NCBI RefSeq assembly: GCF_005047355.1 | Contig: NZ_SUMC01000032.1 | Location: 1-64,000 of the forward strand | Length of the DNA stretch: 64,000 bases | From: Actinacidiphila oryziradicis | Lineage (GTDB): Bacteria; Actinomycetota; Actinomycetes; Streptomycetales; Streptomycetaceae | Direction: 5' to 3' | Shown: in pieces, positions 46,732 through 56,450 of the stretch | Layout of the letters: each line of letters starts with the position of its first letter | Numbering within the stretch: position 1 is the stretch's first letter | Made by a program: the position numbers and the translations under genes | The notes under the pieces: generated by a model | Seen by the model: only the letters and a program-made list of their open reading frames with translations | Database searches by the model: none | Told to the model about the DNA's origin: nothing

Positions 46732-47585
46732 TGGACGCCTCCGAAGTCAAGGGGCACGTTGTCGATCAGACGGGTCGAGCCGACCTTGGCGGCGACGGCC
46801 AGGACCGCCGGGCCGGTGTGGCCGGGGGCGGCGTCGGTGAAGTCGGTGGGGTCGATGAGCGCGAGGTAGTCCAGGACGAGACCGTCGGCACCGTCCAGGA
46901 CGGCGCGGGCGGCCGCCCGTACGGCGTCGGGGCCGCCGTGCCGCGCGTCGCGCCCGGCGAACAGGGCGCGGGAGAGAGCGAGCGCGGACTGCCGCTCGGA
47001 CGGCGAGAGGTAACGGTTGCGGCTGGACAGGGCCAGGCCGTCCGGCTCGCGGACGGTCGGGACGGCGACGATCTCGACCGGGAAGTTCAGGTCGGCGGCC
47101 ATCCGGCGGATCAGGACGAGCTGCTGGGCGTCCTTCTGGCCGAAGAAGGCGGCAGCGGGCTGCGTCAGATGAAGCATCTTGGCGACGACGGTCAGCATCC
47201 CGTCGAAGTGCCCGGGGCGCGTGGCTCCTTCGTACCGCTCCCCCGTCGGCCCCGCCGAGATCCGCACCTGCGGCTCGCCGCCCGGGTAGACCTCATCCAC
47301 GGACGGGGCGAAGACGGTGTCCGCGCCCGCCTCCTCGGCGACCTCTCGATCCGCATCAAGGGTGCGGGGGTAGCGCTTCAGGTCCTCGTTCGGCCCGAAC
47401 TGCAGCGGGTTGACGAAAACGGTGACGACGACCTCGCCGTCCTCGCCCACATGCTGACGCGCGGTGCGGACGAGGGTCGCGTGGCCCTCGTGCAGCGCGC
47501 CCATCGTCATGACGACAGCCCGCGTTCGGCCGTCGGCGCCCGCCGATCGCAGTTCTTCCGCCGTCCGCAGCAGTTGCGCGGTCAT
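46728..47585 (-). CDS. panC: pantothenate synthetase
   Basis: Joins pantoate and beta-alanine with ATP. 285 residues from ATG 47585 ([19 protein letters not shown]). It has the HIGH-type motif [27 protein letters not shown] and [19 protein letters not shown]. The KMSKS-type loop is around [15 protein letters not shown]. It overlaps the upstream DUF2520 gene by 4 bp. The longer frame through 48560 is a shadow of that neighbour. Confidence 0.97.
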   Translation of the reverse strand: MTAQLLRTAEELRSAGADGRTRAVVMTMGALHEGHATLVRTARQHVGEDGEVVVTVFVNPLQFGPNEDLKRYPRTLDADREVAEEAGADTVFAPSVDEVYPGGEPQVRISAGPTGERYEGATRPGHFDGMLTVVAKMLHLTQPAAAFFGQKDAQQLVLIRRMAADLNFPVEIVAVPTVREPDGLALSSRNRYLSPSERQSALALSRALFAGRDARHGGPDAVRAAARAVLDGADGLVLDYLALIDPTDFTDAAPGHTGPAVLAVAAKVGSTRLIDNVPLDFGGVQ

Positions 47586-48505
47586 CGCGTACCCCCCTCC
47601 GCGAGGACGCCCAGCAGAGCCTCGGCGAATTCCGGCTTCAACATTCCGCTGGCCAGCGCCCGGTCCGCCGTCGCCCGTGCCATCGCCAGGTACGACGCCA
47701 CGGCCTGCGGCGAGTACTTGCGCAGCTCTTCCAGGTGCGCCGCGACCGTGCCCGCGTCGCCGCGCGCGACGGGCCCGGTGAGGGCGGAGTCGCCGGAGCG
47801 CAGTGCGTTGTCGAGCGCGGCGCCGAGCAGCGGGCCGAGCATCCGGCCGGGTTCGGCGACTCCGGCGGCGCGCAGCAGTTCCATCGCCTGGGCGACCAGG
47901 GTGACCAGGTGGTTCGCGCCGATCGCGAGGCCCGCGTGATACAGCGGACGGGCTGACTCCTCGATCCACTCGGGCTCGCCGCCCATCTCCACAACCAGCG
48001 CCTCCGCAGCCATCCGCAGCGGCTCCGGCGCGGTCACCCCGAACGAGCAGCCCGCCAGCCGCTGCACGTCCACCGATGTGCCGGTGAAGGTCATCACCGG
48101 GTGCAGCGCCAACGGCAGCGCGCCGGCCCGCAGCCCGGGGTCGAGGACATCGGTGCCGTACCGGCCGGAGGTGTGCACCAGCAGCTGCCCGGGTCGTACG
48201 GCCCCGGTGGCGGCGAGGCCTTCCACCAGGCCGGGCAGCGCGTCGTCCGGCACCGTCAGCAGCACCAGTTCCGCTCGCGCCAGCACCTCGGCGGGCTCCA
48301 CCAACGCTACTCCGGGCAGCAACGCGGCCGCCCGCCGCCGCGAGGTGTCCGACACCCCCGACGCCGCCACCGGCCGGTGACCCGCCAGCTTCAACGACGC
48401 CGCCAGCGCCGGTCCGACCCGGCCAGCGCCGACGACTCCGACCGTCAACCTCGCAGGGCGGTCCGCCGCCTCGGGCGGTAGCCCCGCCGTATGTGATGCG
48501 TTCAC
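47582..48505 (-). CDS. Rossmann-fold DUF2520 protein, first gene of the pan/nad operon
   Basis: 307 residues. The N-terminal NAD(P)-binding motif is [22 protein letters not shown], with [18 protein letters not shown]. The C-terminal half ([28 protein letters not shown]) is the all-helical DUF2520 part. The architecture resembles 6PGDH-like reductases including ketopantoate reductase. Because it leads an operon with panC, a role in pantoate supply is a reasonable inference, but it is not shown by the sequence. Confidence 0.88.
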   Translation of the reverse strand: MNASHTAGLPPEAADRPARLTVGVVGAGRVGPALAASLKLAGHRPVAASGVSDTSRRRAAALLPGVALVEPAEVLARAELVLLTVPDDALPGLVEGLAATGAVRPGQLLVHTSGRYGTDVLDPGLRAGALPLALHPVMTFTGTSVDVQRLAGCSFGVTAPEPLRMAAEALVVEMGGEPEWIEESARPLYHAGLAIGANHLVTLVAQAMELLRAAGVAEPGRMLGPLLGAALDNALRSGDSALTGPVARGDAGTVAAHLEELRKYSPQAVASYLAMARATADRALASGMLKPEFAEALLGVLAEGGTR

Positions 48506-48608
48506 GCTTTGCAGGCCTTCCCGTTCCAGTCCGCGGGGGGTACCGGACGTACAGGTTCATGCTACGGGAGTGTTACCCGCAGTCCGCCCCCCTGCCAGGA
48601 TCACAGGT

Positions 48609-49793
48609 ATGACGGATACGAACGAGGCCGAGCAGAGAGCACGGCGGCGGGCCGCGGTGAACGGGTGCGACAAGGTCCTGTCGGACGGGAAACGCCCCAG
48701 CCTGCGGGAGCGGCTGTCCCAGCTGCAGGTGGAGGCGGACGCGGCCTACGACCTGGACGGCCCTCCGGACGTCTACGGCGACGGGGTGGTGGCCGAGCTG
48801 GAGCGGCGGACGGCCGGGCTGCTGGGCACCGCTGACGCGGCGTTCTTCCCCACCGGGACGATGGCGCAGCAGGTGGCGCTGCGGTGCTGGGCGGGGCGTA
48901 CCGGCAATACGACGGTGGCGCTGCACCCCCTGTCCCACCCCGAGATGCACGAGCGCCGCGCGCTCTCCGCGCTGACCGGGCTGCGCAGCATACATCCCAC
49001 CAGGGAGCGGAGGCTGCCGGACGCGGAGGAGGTGCGGGGGCTGGATGAGCCGTTCGGCACGCTGATGCTGGAGCTGCCGCTGCGGGACGCCGGTTTCGTC
49101 CTGCCGACGTGGGAGGAGCTGACGGCGACGGTGGACGCGGCCCGGGAACGCGAGGCGGTGGTGCATTTCGACGGGGCGCGGCTGTGGGAGTGCCCGCCGC
49201 ACTTCGGCCGGCCACTGGCGGAGATCGCGGGGCTGGCGGACAGCGTCTATGTGTCGTTCTACAAGTCGCTGGGCGCGCTCTCGGGCGCGGCGCTGGCGGG
49301 TCCGGCGGAGCTGGTGGACGAGGCGAGGGCCTGGCGGCACCGCTACGGCGGGCTGCTGTTCCAGCAGTGGCCGGCCGCGCTCGCCGCGCTGGCGGGCCTG
49401 GAGCGTGAACTGCCCCGGCTGGAGTCGTACGTGGCGCACGCCAAGGACGTCGCGGGGGCGCTGGCACAGGGCCTGGCCGGCGAGCCGTGGTCCCGGGTGC
49501 ATCCCTCCATACCGCATACCCACCAGTTCCAGGTGTGGCTGCCGTATCCGGCGGAACTTCTGGACGAGGCGGCGCTGCGGCAGGCGGAAGAGACCAAGGT
49601 TTCGGTTTTCGGCGGCAATAGGTGGTTCGCCGCGGAGGTCCCGGGCGTCTCGGTGACCGAGGTGACGGTGGCGGCATCGGCGCTGGAGTGGACGGCCGAG
49701 GATGTGACGGAGGGCATCACCGACTTCCTGCGGTTCGTCCGCCGGGAACTCCCCTACCCCGCCCCGCCGGCCCGCACCAGCCCGGTCTCGTAG
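48609..49793 (+). CDS. threonine-aldolase-like PLP enzyme
   Basis: 394 residues from ATG 48609 (MTDTNEAEQRARRRAAVNGCDKVL). It has a beta-eliminating-lyase/aldolase fold: GTADAAFFPTGTMAQQVALRCWAG, the cofactor Asp in VVHFDGARLWECPP, and the PLP Lys in VYVSFYKSLGALSGAAL. Low-specificity threonine aldolases split threonine to glycine and acetaldehyde. It is longer at the N-terminus than the E. coli enzyme. Its last 40 bp overlap the convergent response regulator gene. Confidence 0.88.
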   Translation: MTDTNEAEQRARRRAAVNGCDKVLSDGKRPSLRERLSQLQVEADAAYDLDGPPDVYGDGVVAELERRTAGLLGTADAAFFPTGTMAQQVALRCWAGRTGNTTVALHPLSHPEMHERRALSALTGLRSIHPTRERRLPDAEEVRGLDEPFGTLMLELPLRDAGFVLPTWEELTATVDAAREREAVVHFDGARLWECPPHFGRPLAEIAGLADSVYVSFYKSLGALSGAALAGPAELVDEARAWRHRYGGLLFQQWPAALAALAGLERELPRLESYVAHAKDVAGALAQGLAGEPWSRVHPSIPHTHQFQVWLPYPAELLDEAALRQAEETKVSVFGGNRWFAAEVPGVSVTEVTVAASALEWTAEDVTEGITDFLRFVRRELPYPAPPARTSPVS

Positions 49794-50449
49794 GCCATCA
49801 CGACGGCCTGCACCCGGTCCCGCAGTCCGAGCTTGGTGAGGATCCGGCCGACGTGCGTCTTGACGGTCGCCTCCGACAGCACCAGCTCCTTCGCTATCTC
49901 CCCGTTCGACAGGCCCTGTGCGATCAGCAGCAGCACCTCCCGCTCGCGGTCGGTGAGCCGGTCCACCTCCTTGTGCGCGGGCTCACCGCCGCTGGGCAGC
50001 ATCGGAGTGAAGCGGTCCAGCAGGCGCCGTGTCGTGCTCGGCGCGACCACCGCGTCACCGCTGTGGACGGCGCGGATCGCACCGAGGAGGTCTTCCGGCG
50101 GGACGTCCTTGAGCATGAAGCCGCTGGCGCCCGCCTTCAGCGCCGAGAAGGCGTACTCGTCGAGATCGAACGTGGTCAGGATGAGCACGCGCGGCCCGCC
50201 CGCGTTCACCCGCCCCCCGGGGTCCCCGCCGCAGATCTTCCGGGTCGCCTCGACTCCGTCCATGCGCGGCATGCGTACGTCCATGAGGACGACGTCGACC
50301 TTGGTGGCGCGCAGCACCTCCAGCGCCTCCACGCCGTCGCCCGCCTCCGCGACGACCTCCATGTCGGGCTGGGCCTGGAGCACCATGCGGAAGCCCGTGC
50401 GCAGCAGCATCTGGTCGTCGACGAGCATCACGCGGATCGCCATTGTCAT
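49754..50449 (-). CDS. NarL/LuxR-family response regulator
   Basis: 231 residues from MTMAIRVMLVDDQMLLRTGF. D57 in VVLMDVRMP is the phospho-acceptor, and Lys lies in GFMLKDVPPEDLL. The output helix-turn-helix is LTDREREVLLLIAQGLSNGEIAKELVLSEATVKTHVGRILTKLGLRDR. ATG 50443 is equally likely as the start. It follows its sensor kinase gene by 25 bp. Targets are unknown. Confidence 0.93.
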   Translation of the reverse strand: MTMAIRVMLVDDQMLLRTGFRMVLQAQPDMEVVAEAGDGVEALEVLRATKVDVVLMDVRMPRMDGVEATRKICGGDPGGRVNAGGPRVLILTTFDLDEYAFSALKAGASGFMLKDVPPEDLLGAIRAVHSGDAVVAPSTTRRLLDRFTPMLPSGGEPAHKEVDRLTDREREVLLLIAQGLSNGEIAKELVLSEATVKTHVGRILTKLGLRDRVQAVVMAYETGLVRAGGAG

Positions 50450-50474
50450 CGTTTTCCTTTTCCCAACCTCGTTC

Positions 50475-51689
50475 TCAGCGTGCGGTCCTGGTCGGCAGCA
50501 CGGCACTGATCCGGAATCCGCCGCCCGGCCGCGGCCCGGCGTCCAGCCTGCCGCTCACCATGCCGATGCGTTCGCGCATCCCGATGAGGCCCTGGCCCAG
50601 GCCGTCCTCACCGCCTTCCTCGTACAGCTTGTGCTGCGCACCACGCCCGTCGTCCTCGATGAGCAGATCCAACTCCGCCTCACCGAAGGTGAGGCGGACC
50701 GTGGCGTTCGCGTCCGGCCCGCCGTGCTTACGGGTATTGGTCAGCGCCTCCTGCACGATCCGGTACGCGGTCAGCTCCACCCCGCTCGACAACGGCCGCG
50801 CCTCCCCCGCCACCTCGAACCGCACCGGCAGGCCCGCCCCCCGCACCTGCTCCACGAGCTCCGTGAGCTGGTCCACGCCCGGCTGCGGCACATACTCGCC
50901 CCCGGCGTCGTCCTTCGACCGCAGCAGCCCCAGCAGCCGGCGCATCTCCGCGAGCGCCTGCCGCCCCGTACTGGAGATCGTCTCCAGCGCCTGCTTGGCC
51001 TGCTCGGGCGAGGCGTCCAGCACATATGCGGCGCCGTCTGCCTGCACCACCATGACCGACACATTGTGCGCGACCACATCATGCAGCTCCCGGGCGATCC
51101 GCGCCCGCTCCGCCGCCACCGCCGCCTTCGACTGTGCCTCCCGCTCCCGGTGGAGCCGCTCGGCACGCTCCTCCAGCTGCGCGTAATACGCGCGGCGGGT
51201 GCGCAGACTGTCACCGATCACCCACGCCAGGGCGAACGGGACTGTCAGGAACACCGCCTCGATCAGGTTCGTCCAGACCGGGTACGGCGTCACCTGCGGC
51301 CAGCTCAGCACCGCGATCGGCGCGGCGCACAGCCCCGCGGCCAGCGCCAGCCGCGACGCCCACAGCGCGCCGCTGGACGCGACCGTATAGACGATCACCA
51401 GCATCGCGAAGTCGCCCGGGTTCCACCTGACATTCACCAAGATCTGTACGAGGCCCGTGGCGATCGCCAGCAGCAGCATCTTCTCCGGCGCGCGACGCCG
51501 CAGCGCGACGACGGTGCTCAGCGCGAAGGCGACCGGGATCCCGGCGAGGCGCCGGTCGCTGATCACGTCTGCCCCCACCACCCACAGCCCGTTGATTCCG
51601 AGCAGGACGAGCGCCCAGAAGGTGTCGACCCCTGTGGGGTTCCTGCGGAGAAATTCATAGACGCGCTGCACGTCACCCAGCGTATGCAC
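50475..51689 (-). CDS. NarL-type sensor histidine kinase
   Basis: 404 residues. The N-terminal membrane domain has about four to six helices (FWALVLLGINGLWVVG, MLLLAIATGLVQILV, FAMLVIVYTVASSGALW, NLIEAVFLTVPFALAWVIG). The HisKA_3 box is RARIARELHDVVAHNVSVMVVQADG. The ATPase motifs are EALTNTRKHGG and GQGLIGMRERIGMVSG. With little outside the membrane it probably senses a membrane signal. It forms a two-gene unit with the response regulator. Confidence 0.93.
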   Translation of the reverse strand: MHTLGDVQRVYEFLRRNPTGVDTFWALVLLGINGLWVVGADVISDRRLAGIPVAFALSTVVALRRRAPEKMLLLAIATGLVQILVNVRWNPGDFAMLVIVYTVASSGALWASRLALAAGLCAAPIAVLSWPQVTPYPVWTNLIEAVFLTVPFALAWVIGDSLRTRRAYYAQLEERAERLHREREAQSKAAVAAERARIARELHDVVAHNVSVMVVQADGAAYVLDASPEQAKQALETISSTGRQALAEMRRLLGLLRSKDDAGGEYVPQPGVDQLTELVEQVRGAGLPVRFEVAGEARPLSSGVELTAYRIVQEALTNTRKHGGPDANATVRLTFGEAELDLLIEDDGRGAQHKLYEEGGEDGLGQGLIGMRERIGMVSGRLDAGPRPGGGFRISAVLPTRTAR

Positions 51690-51801
51690 GGTCAGTGCGC
51701 CCGGGAGTCAACCGCCAGAGCGATCTGCCCTACTCCTCCGGGTGGAGGCCAAGCGCCTCCGGCCCGGGCCCTTCCCGTCCGCCGTGGGCACCGATCCCCA
51801 C

Positions 51802-52143
51802 CGCGCGCCGGGCAACCCCCGGGGATGACCGCGGGACACGACTCACCGTGAGGCGCTGTGACGGCCGGAGGGGGCGGTGCAGGGGTGTCCCCCGCAGACT
51901 TTGTCGCCGTATGCCGGTGGCGATGGCGCATGGTGCAGGGGGTGCTGGCGACACTGTCGTGGGGGCACCTCCTGGGGGCACCTCCCGGCCGAAGGCTGGG
52001 GGAGGTAGCTGGTGGGGGCACCTCCCGGCCGAAGGTTGGGGGAGAGAGTCACCCCGGAGGCGCCACCGACCCACCCACCGAACAAGGCGCACCCCGCCCC
52101 CGGCGCAGGGCACCAAAACCCAGCCCGTCCGGCGCTTGAGGAC
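51802..52143 (+). repeat. composite intergenic repeat, copy 2 (partial)
   Basis: From CGCGCCGGGCAACCCCCGGG to CAGCCCGTCCGGCGCTTGAG this matches the right half of the element at 56451-57083 in the same order. It includes GTGAGGCGCTGTGACGGCCG, GTGTCCCCCGCAGACTTTGT, the doubled hairpin around CACCTCCCGGCCGAAGG and GTCACCCCGGAGGCGCCACC. The left half is missing. The region 51690-52205 holds no credible gene. Confidence 0.8.
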
Positions 52144-52205
52144 GGAGCGGCAACCCCGGCGCCGGGGCACCCGGCGCCGCACCGGCCAGCCCGGCGAGGG
52201 CAACG

Positions 52206-53852
52206 TCAGCCCGCTCGGCGGTGGTTGGGGCGGTTGCCGGATCGGGAGCGCTTCTCCATGTACATGCGCTGGTCCGCGGATTGGAGGACCTCTTCGGCCG
52301 TCATGCCGCAGCCCGCCCAACCGATGCCGAAGCTCGCGCCCACGCGAACCGCGCGGCTGTCAACGCGGATCGGCGGAAGGATCGCGGTGCGGAGCCGCAC
52401 CGCGAGGTCCTCCGCGTCCTCCGGTCCGAGGCCGTCGGCGAGGACGACGAATTCGTCACCGCCGAGGCGGGCGACCGTGTCGCCGTCACGCACGACGCTG
52501 GAGAGGCGCCGGGCAACTTCAATCAGCACGGCGTCGCCCGCATTGTGGCCGAAGCGGTCGTTTATCGACTTGAAGCCGTCGAGGTCGCAGAAGAGCACCG
52601 CGAGCCCCTTACCACCCGCGGCTTCGCCCTCCGGCACGATGGTGTGGCTGTGGTGGTCGTAGCCGCCGAGCGGCCGCGCCATCTCCTCGGGCCCGTAGCC
52701 GTAGCTGTACGCGAACTCGTCGGGGCCCTCGGGGTCGGCGGCCTGCCCGTCGGGGCCGTGTGGGCGGGAGCAGAGGCGCCCGGAGAGCCGGGCGCGGAGC
52801 TCGGCGCTGTTGGGGAGGCCGGTGAGGGAATCGTGGCTGGCGCGGTGGGCGAGGGCGAGCTCGCGGCCCTTGCGCTCCTCGATGTCCTCGATGTGGGTGA
52901 GCAGGAAGCGCGGCCCGTCGGCGGCGTCGGCGACGACAGAGTTGCGCAGGGAGACCCAGACGTACGTACCGTCGCGGCGGGCGAGGCGCAGCTCCGCACG
53001 GCCGCCCTCGGCGCTGGTACGGAGGAGGAGGCCGACGTCCTCGGGGTGGACCAGGTCGGAGAAGGAGTACCGCCGCATCGTGGCCGCGGGGCGCCCGAGC
53101 AGCCGGCACAGCGCGTCGTTGGCCCGCAGCAGCTTGCCGTGCTGGTCCCCGCCCATCTCGGCGACGGCCATACCGCTGGGGGCGTACTCGAAGGCCTGCC
53201 GGAAGCTCTCCTCGCTGGCCCGCAACGCCTGCTGCTCGCGCTCCAGCCGGACCAGGGCACGCTGCATGTTGGCGCGCAGGCGGGCGTTGCTGATGGCGAT
53301 GCCGGCCTGAAAGGCGTACGTCTGGAGCGCCTCGCGGCCCCATGGGCCGGGCTTGCGGCCACCTTGGGGCCGGTCGACGGATATGACGCCGATCAGCTCA
53401 CCGCCGCCGGCCGGGGGGGCGTACATGGGCGCGAGGAGCAGATCCTCCGGGTGCCATTCGTCGGGGAACCGGGGCGGGGGGCCGTCGGTCCGCCAGATCG
53501 GCATGTCGCCGCCGTCCATCACCCAGGCCTCGGTGTGGGGCACGAAGCGCAGCGCGCCCCAGCGCTCACCGATGCTCAGCAGCCGGTCCCAGGTGGCACG
53601 TGGGGCGACACGGCCGGCCATGAGGGCCTCGGCCGCGGCGTTGCCGGCGACGGAGGCGACGATGAGGTCGCCGTCCGGACGTGCGAGGTTGACGCAGGCG
53701 AGCTCATAGCCCAGCCCTTTGACGACTCCGTCGGCGACAGCCTGCAGAGTGTCGGCCAAGCTGCGCGCCGTATTGAGCTCCGCGACGACCTTGTGCAGCT
53801 GGCGCAGAGTCGCGAGGCGGACATACGGTTCCGACTCGTTGTCCATCGCCAT
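52206..53852 (-). CDS. cdgB: diguanylate cyclase, GAF-PAS-GGDEF (CdgB-like)
   Basis: 548 residues from ATG 53852 (MAMDNESEPYVRLATLRQLH), with GAGGGG upstream. A GAF domain (about 20-170) is followed by PAS/PAC (FRQAFEYAPSGMAVAEMGG through ILTHIEDIEERKG-like sequence) and GGDEF. The active site GGDEF is intact in ARLGGDEFVVLAD, and an RxxD inhibitory site (RDGD) lies five residues before it. It should make c-di-GMP, which controls development through BldD in streptomycetes. The N-terminus matches what I recall of CdgB, so the name is by resemblance. A start at 53912 would add 20 residues. Confidence 0.88.
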   Translation of the reverse strand: MAMDNESEPYVRLATLRQLHKVVAELNTARSLADTLQAVADGVVKGLGYELACVNLARPDGDLIVASVAGNAAAEALMAGRVAPRATWDRLLSIGERWGALRFVPHTEAWVMDGGDMPIWRTDGPPPRFPDEWHPEDLLLAPMYAPPAGGGELIGVISVDRPQGGRKPGPWGREALQTYAFQAGIAISNARLRANMQRALVRLEREQQALRASEESFRQAFEYAPSGMAVAEMGGDQHGKLLRANDALCRLLGRPAATMRRYSFSDLVHPEDVGLLLRTSAEGGRAELRLARRDGTYVWVSLRNSVVADAADGPRFLLTHIEDIEERKGRELALAHRASHDSLTGLPNSAELRARLSGRLCSRPHGPDGQAADPEGPDEFAYSYGYGPEEMARPLGGYDHHSHTIVPEGEAAGGKGLAVLFCDLDGFKSINDRFGHNAGDAVLIEVARRLSSVVRDGDTVARLGGDEFVVLADGLGPEDAEDLAVRLRTAILPPIRVDSRAVRVGASFGIGWAGCGMTAEEVLQSADQRMYMEKRSRSGNRPNHRRAG

Positions 53853-54091
53853 CCCCGGCCCCTCTACAGCAGACTCCCCTGACATGTGGTGTCGTTCGAT
53901 TGCCATCGCCACTTAATCACATAGCGGAGTTCGTTCGGTACACAGGGTCAACAATTCGTGCCCCTTGTGACTCAAGTCACAGCTCAGCGCAAAGCTTCAT
54001 TTACAGACCGTAATCTCTTGCGGGTGGGGACTCCGGTCCTAGACCATAAGCCTGATGCCTCCGCCGGGCCCACCAGGCTAGCGTTCATGGC

Positions 54092-54670
54092 GTGACCAAG
54101 ACAGTGCCGCAGCCCCGGCCCCCGGCCGACCGGCCCGCCGAAACCGCCGCCGTCCCTCATCCTGGGACCGTGCACCCCGACGAGTTCCGCGCCGCGATGG
54201 CCCGTCTCGCCGCCGGAGTCGTCCTCGTCACCGCCCACGATCCCGAGGACGGCCCACGCGGCGAGGACGTCGGCATGACGGCCACCGCCTTCATGTCGGT
54301 GTCCCTGGAGCCTCCGCTGGTCCTCATAAGCGTGCGCGAGGGCTCCCGCATGGACGATCTGCTCGAACATCAACCACTCTGGGCCGTCTCCGTACTCAGC
54401 GAGAGCCAGCGGCACATCGCCGGACGCTTCGCCATGCGCGGCCGCATCAGCGACCGGCTGCTCTTCGAGGACATCGCCTACTACCGCGGCGAGCGGTCCG
54501 GCGCGCCCATCCTGGGCGGCGCGCTCGCGGTGCTCGAATGCCGTACGGAGCAGCGGGTGGCCGCGGGCGACCACACCCTGGTGATCGGCCGAGTGCTCGC
54601 CGCCCGCACCCCGAGCGCGGACGGCGGACCGCTCATCTACTTCCGCGGCCGGTACCAGCACCTGGCCTGA
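54092..54670 (+). CDS. flavin reductase-like domain protein
   Basis: 192 residues from GTG 54092. The flavin_reduct fold is seen in FRAAMARLAAGVVLVTAHD, GMTATAFMSVSLEPPLVLISVREGSRM, FAVSVLSE-like AVSVLSESQRHIAGRFA and ALAVLECRTEQRVAAGDHTLVIGRV. Such proteins reduce FMN/FAD for a monooxygenase partner. None is adjacent, so its partner is unknown. It is convergent with arfB, 4 bp apart. Confidence 0.88.
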   Translation: MTKTVPQPRPPADRPAETAAVPHPGTVHPDEFRAAMARLAAGVVLVTAHDPEDGPRGEDVGMTATAFMSVSLEPPLVLISVREGSRMDDLLEHQPLWAVSVLSESQRHIAGRFAMRGRISDRLLFEDIAYYRGERSGAPILGGALAVLECRTEQRVAAGDHTLVIGRVLAARTPSADGGPLIYFRGRYQHLA

Positions 54671-54674
54671 CCTC

Positions 54675-55103
54675 TCAGTCCCAGGCGCCGGGATTGCGAC
54701 CGCGTTTGGTCTCGCCGCGCTGCTTCTTGGTGCGCAGCCGCCGCTCATTGATGCCACGGGGGATCTTCGTCGGGCGGCGTGGCCGGGGCGGTGGCGCCGT
54801 CGCCTCGGCGAGGAGCGCCGCGAGGCGGACGGCGGCGGTCTCCCGGTTGCGCCACTGGGAGCGGTGCTCGCTCGCCCTGATGGTGAGCACACCGCCGGTC
54901 AGCCGCCCGGCGAGCCGCTCAAGGGCACGCTGTTTCCACACCGGCGGCAGGGACTCCGTAGCGGCGAGGTCGAAGCGGAGCTCGACCTGGGTGTCGCTGG
55001 TGTTGACGTGCTGGCCTCCCGGCCCGGAGGACCTCGAAAAACGCCACATGAGCTCGGCCTCCGGGATGGAGACCGAGCCGCGGATGAGAAGAGGTCCGGA
55101 CAT
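54675..55103 (-). CDS. arfB: ArfB-type peptidyl-tRNA hydrolase (ribosome rescue)
   Basis: 142 residues from MSGPLLIRGSVSIPEAELMWRFSRSSGPGGQHVNTSDTQVEL. The GGQ motif (29-31) is that of class I release factors, without a codon-recognition domain. The C-terminal tail is basic (RPTKIPRGINERRLRTKKQRGETKRGR), as needed to enter the mRNA channel of stalled ribosomes. It frees nascent chains on non-stop ribosomes. Confidence 0.92.
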   Translation of the reverse strand: MSGPLLIRGSVSIPEAELMWRFSRSSGPGGQHVNTSDTQVELRFDLAATESLPPVWKQRALERLAGRLTGGVLTIRASEHRSQWRNRETAAVRLAALLAEATAPPPRPRRPTKIPRGINERRLRTKKQRGETKRGRNPGAWD

Positions 55104-55243
55104 GCCCCCCATGATCCCGCCTCGCGGCCCGTCCCGTCACACAGTTTTCACGGCGGGACAAGGAACCGGGCGGTGCCCCGACCGCGTTGTGGGGGATGAC
55201 GGTAGCGTCGTCGGCAACAACCGACATCACGGAGGGGACTTCC

Positions 55244-55819
55244 ATGGCTGTAAGCCTGTCCAAGGGCGGCAATGTCTCGCTGACCAAGGAGGCGCCGGGA
55301 CTGACCGCCGTCACGGTCGGCCTCGGCTGGGACGTCCGTACGACCACGGGCACCGACTTCGACCTCGACGCGAGCGCCATCGCGGTGAACCCGAGCGGCA
55401 AGGTGTACTCGGACAGCCACTTCGTCTTCTTCAACAACAAGCAGACGCCTGACCAGTCCATCGTCCACACCGGTGACAACAAGACCGGTGCCGGAGAGGG
55501 CGACGACGAGCAGATCAACGTCAACCTGGCAGGCCTCCCCGCCGACGTCGACAAGATCGTCTTCCCGGTCTCCATCTACGACGCCGAGACCCGCAGCCAG
55601 AACTTCGGCCAGGTGCGCAACGCCTACATCCGCATCCTCAACCAGGCCGGCGGCGCCGAGATCGCCCGCTACGACCTCAGCGAGGACGCCGCCACCGAGA
55701 CCGCCATGGTCTTCGGCGAGCTCTACCGCAATGGCGCGGAGTGGAAGTTCCGCGCCGTCGGCCAGGGCTACGCCTCCGGCCTGGCCGGTATCGCCACCGA
55801 TTTCGGCGTCAGCATCTGA
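55244..55819 (+). CDS. TerD family calcium-binding stress protein
   Basis: 191 residues from ATG 55244, with GGAGGGG upstream. Typical features are [33 protein letters not shown] with acidic calcium ligands, [20 protein letters not shown] and [11 protein letters not shown]. Streptomycetes carry many such paralogues, linked to tellurite resistance, development and calcium signalling. It stands alone and is followed by a good terminator. Confidence 0.95.
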   Translation: MAVSLSKGGNVSLTKEAPGLTAVTVGLGWDVRTTTGTDFDLDASAIAVNPSGKVYSDSHFVFFNNKQTPDQSIVHTGDNKTGAGEGDDEQINVNLAGLPADVDKIVFPVSIYDAETRSQNFGQVRNAYIRILNQAGGAEIARYDLSEDAATETAMVFGELYRNGAEWKFRAVGQGYASGLAGIATDFGVSI

Positions 55820-55836
55820 GTCGCACGACGTCCCGG

Positions 55837-55875
55837 CGAAGGCTCCCGACCGCGCCTGCGGCCCGGGAGCCTTCG
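55837..55875 (+). terminator. terminator after the TerD gene
   Basis: CGAAGGCTCCCG (55837-55848) pairs perfectly with CGGGAGCCTTCG (55864-55875) across a 15-nt loop. Confidence 0.85.
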
Positions 55876-55894
55876 TCGTGCGACCATCGGGCTC

Positions 55895-56389
55895 GTGATC
55901 GATATCGGCTACTCGCTCTCCCGCCGCTTCCCCGACCCTCCGCAGACCAATTACCGGACCGCGGATGCGCGCGCCCTCCGGCACGACCTCTTCTGCGGGG
56001 ATGTCTACGTCGCCGACGTGAAGGCCGACCGCGAGTTGTCCACAGCCTGGGGATGGGTGCCGGTGCTGGACTTCGCCTGGGCCCTGTGCGACATCGTCGA
56101 GCAGCTCGACCGCGATCCCCGGGGGAACAGGGCCTCCCGGCCGCAATACGCCGAGCTGGACTTCACCGAGTCCACGGACCGCCTGCGCTTCGAGCGCCGC
56201 TTCGGCTGGGTCGACGTCACCGCCGACTGGGCGCCCGACGAGCCGCCGCTCACCTTCAACCACACGGCGCTGCGCCGTGAGGCCCGGGATTTCCTCCAGG
56301 ACCTCCTCGCCGACCTCGCCGACATGCACGACGGGCTCGACGACAACCCTGTCGTATGGGACCTGCGGGCCCGCTTCTCGCGCGTATAA
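55895..56389 (+). CDS. conserved hypothetical protein
   Basis: 164 residues from GTG 55895 (MIDIGYSLSRRFPDPPQTNYRTADAR). It is mixed alpha/beta, acidic and aromatic rich (FCGDVYVADVKADRELSTAWGWVPVLDFAWALCDIVEQL). It has no signal peptide or membrane helix. The shape recalls small immunity-like or DUF7878-type proteins seen in streptomycetes, but I cannot assign a function. It starts 20 bp after the TerD terminator. Confidence 0.7.
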   Translation: MIDIGYSLSRRFPDPPQTNYRTADARALRHDLFCGDVYVADVKADRELSTAWGWVPVLDFAWALCDIVEQLDRDPRGNRASRPQYAELDFTESTDRLRFERRFGWVDVTADWAPDEPPLTFNHTALRREARDFLQDLLADLADMHDGLDDNPVVWDLRARFSRV

Positions 56390-56450
56390 CGCCTTACCTC
56401 CGGCTGGAGGCCTGACGCGTAGCCCTCCTGGGCCGCCAGGTTGCCGCTCT

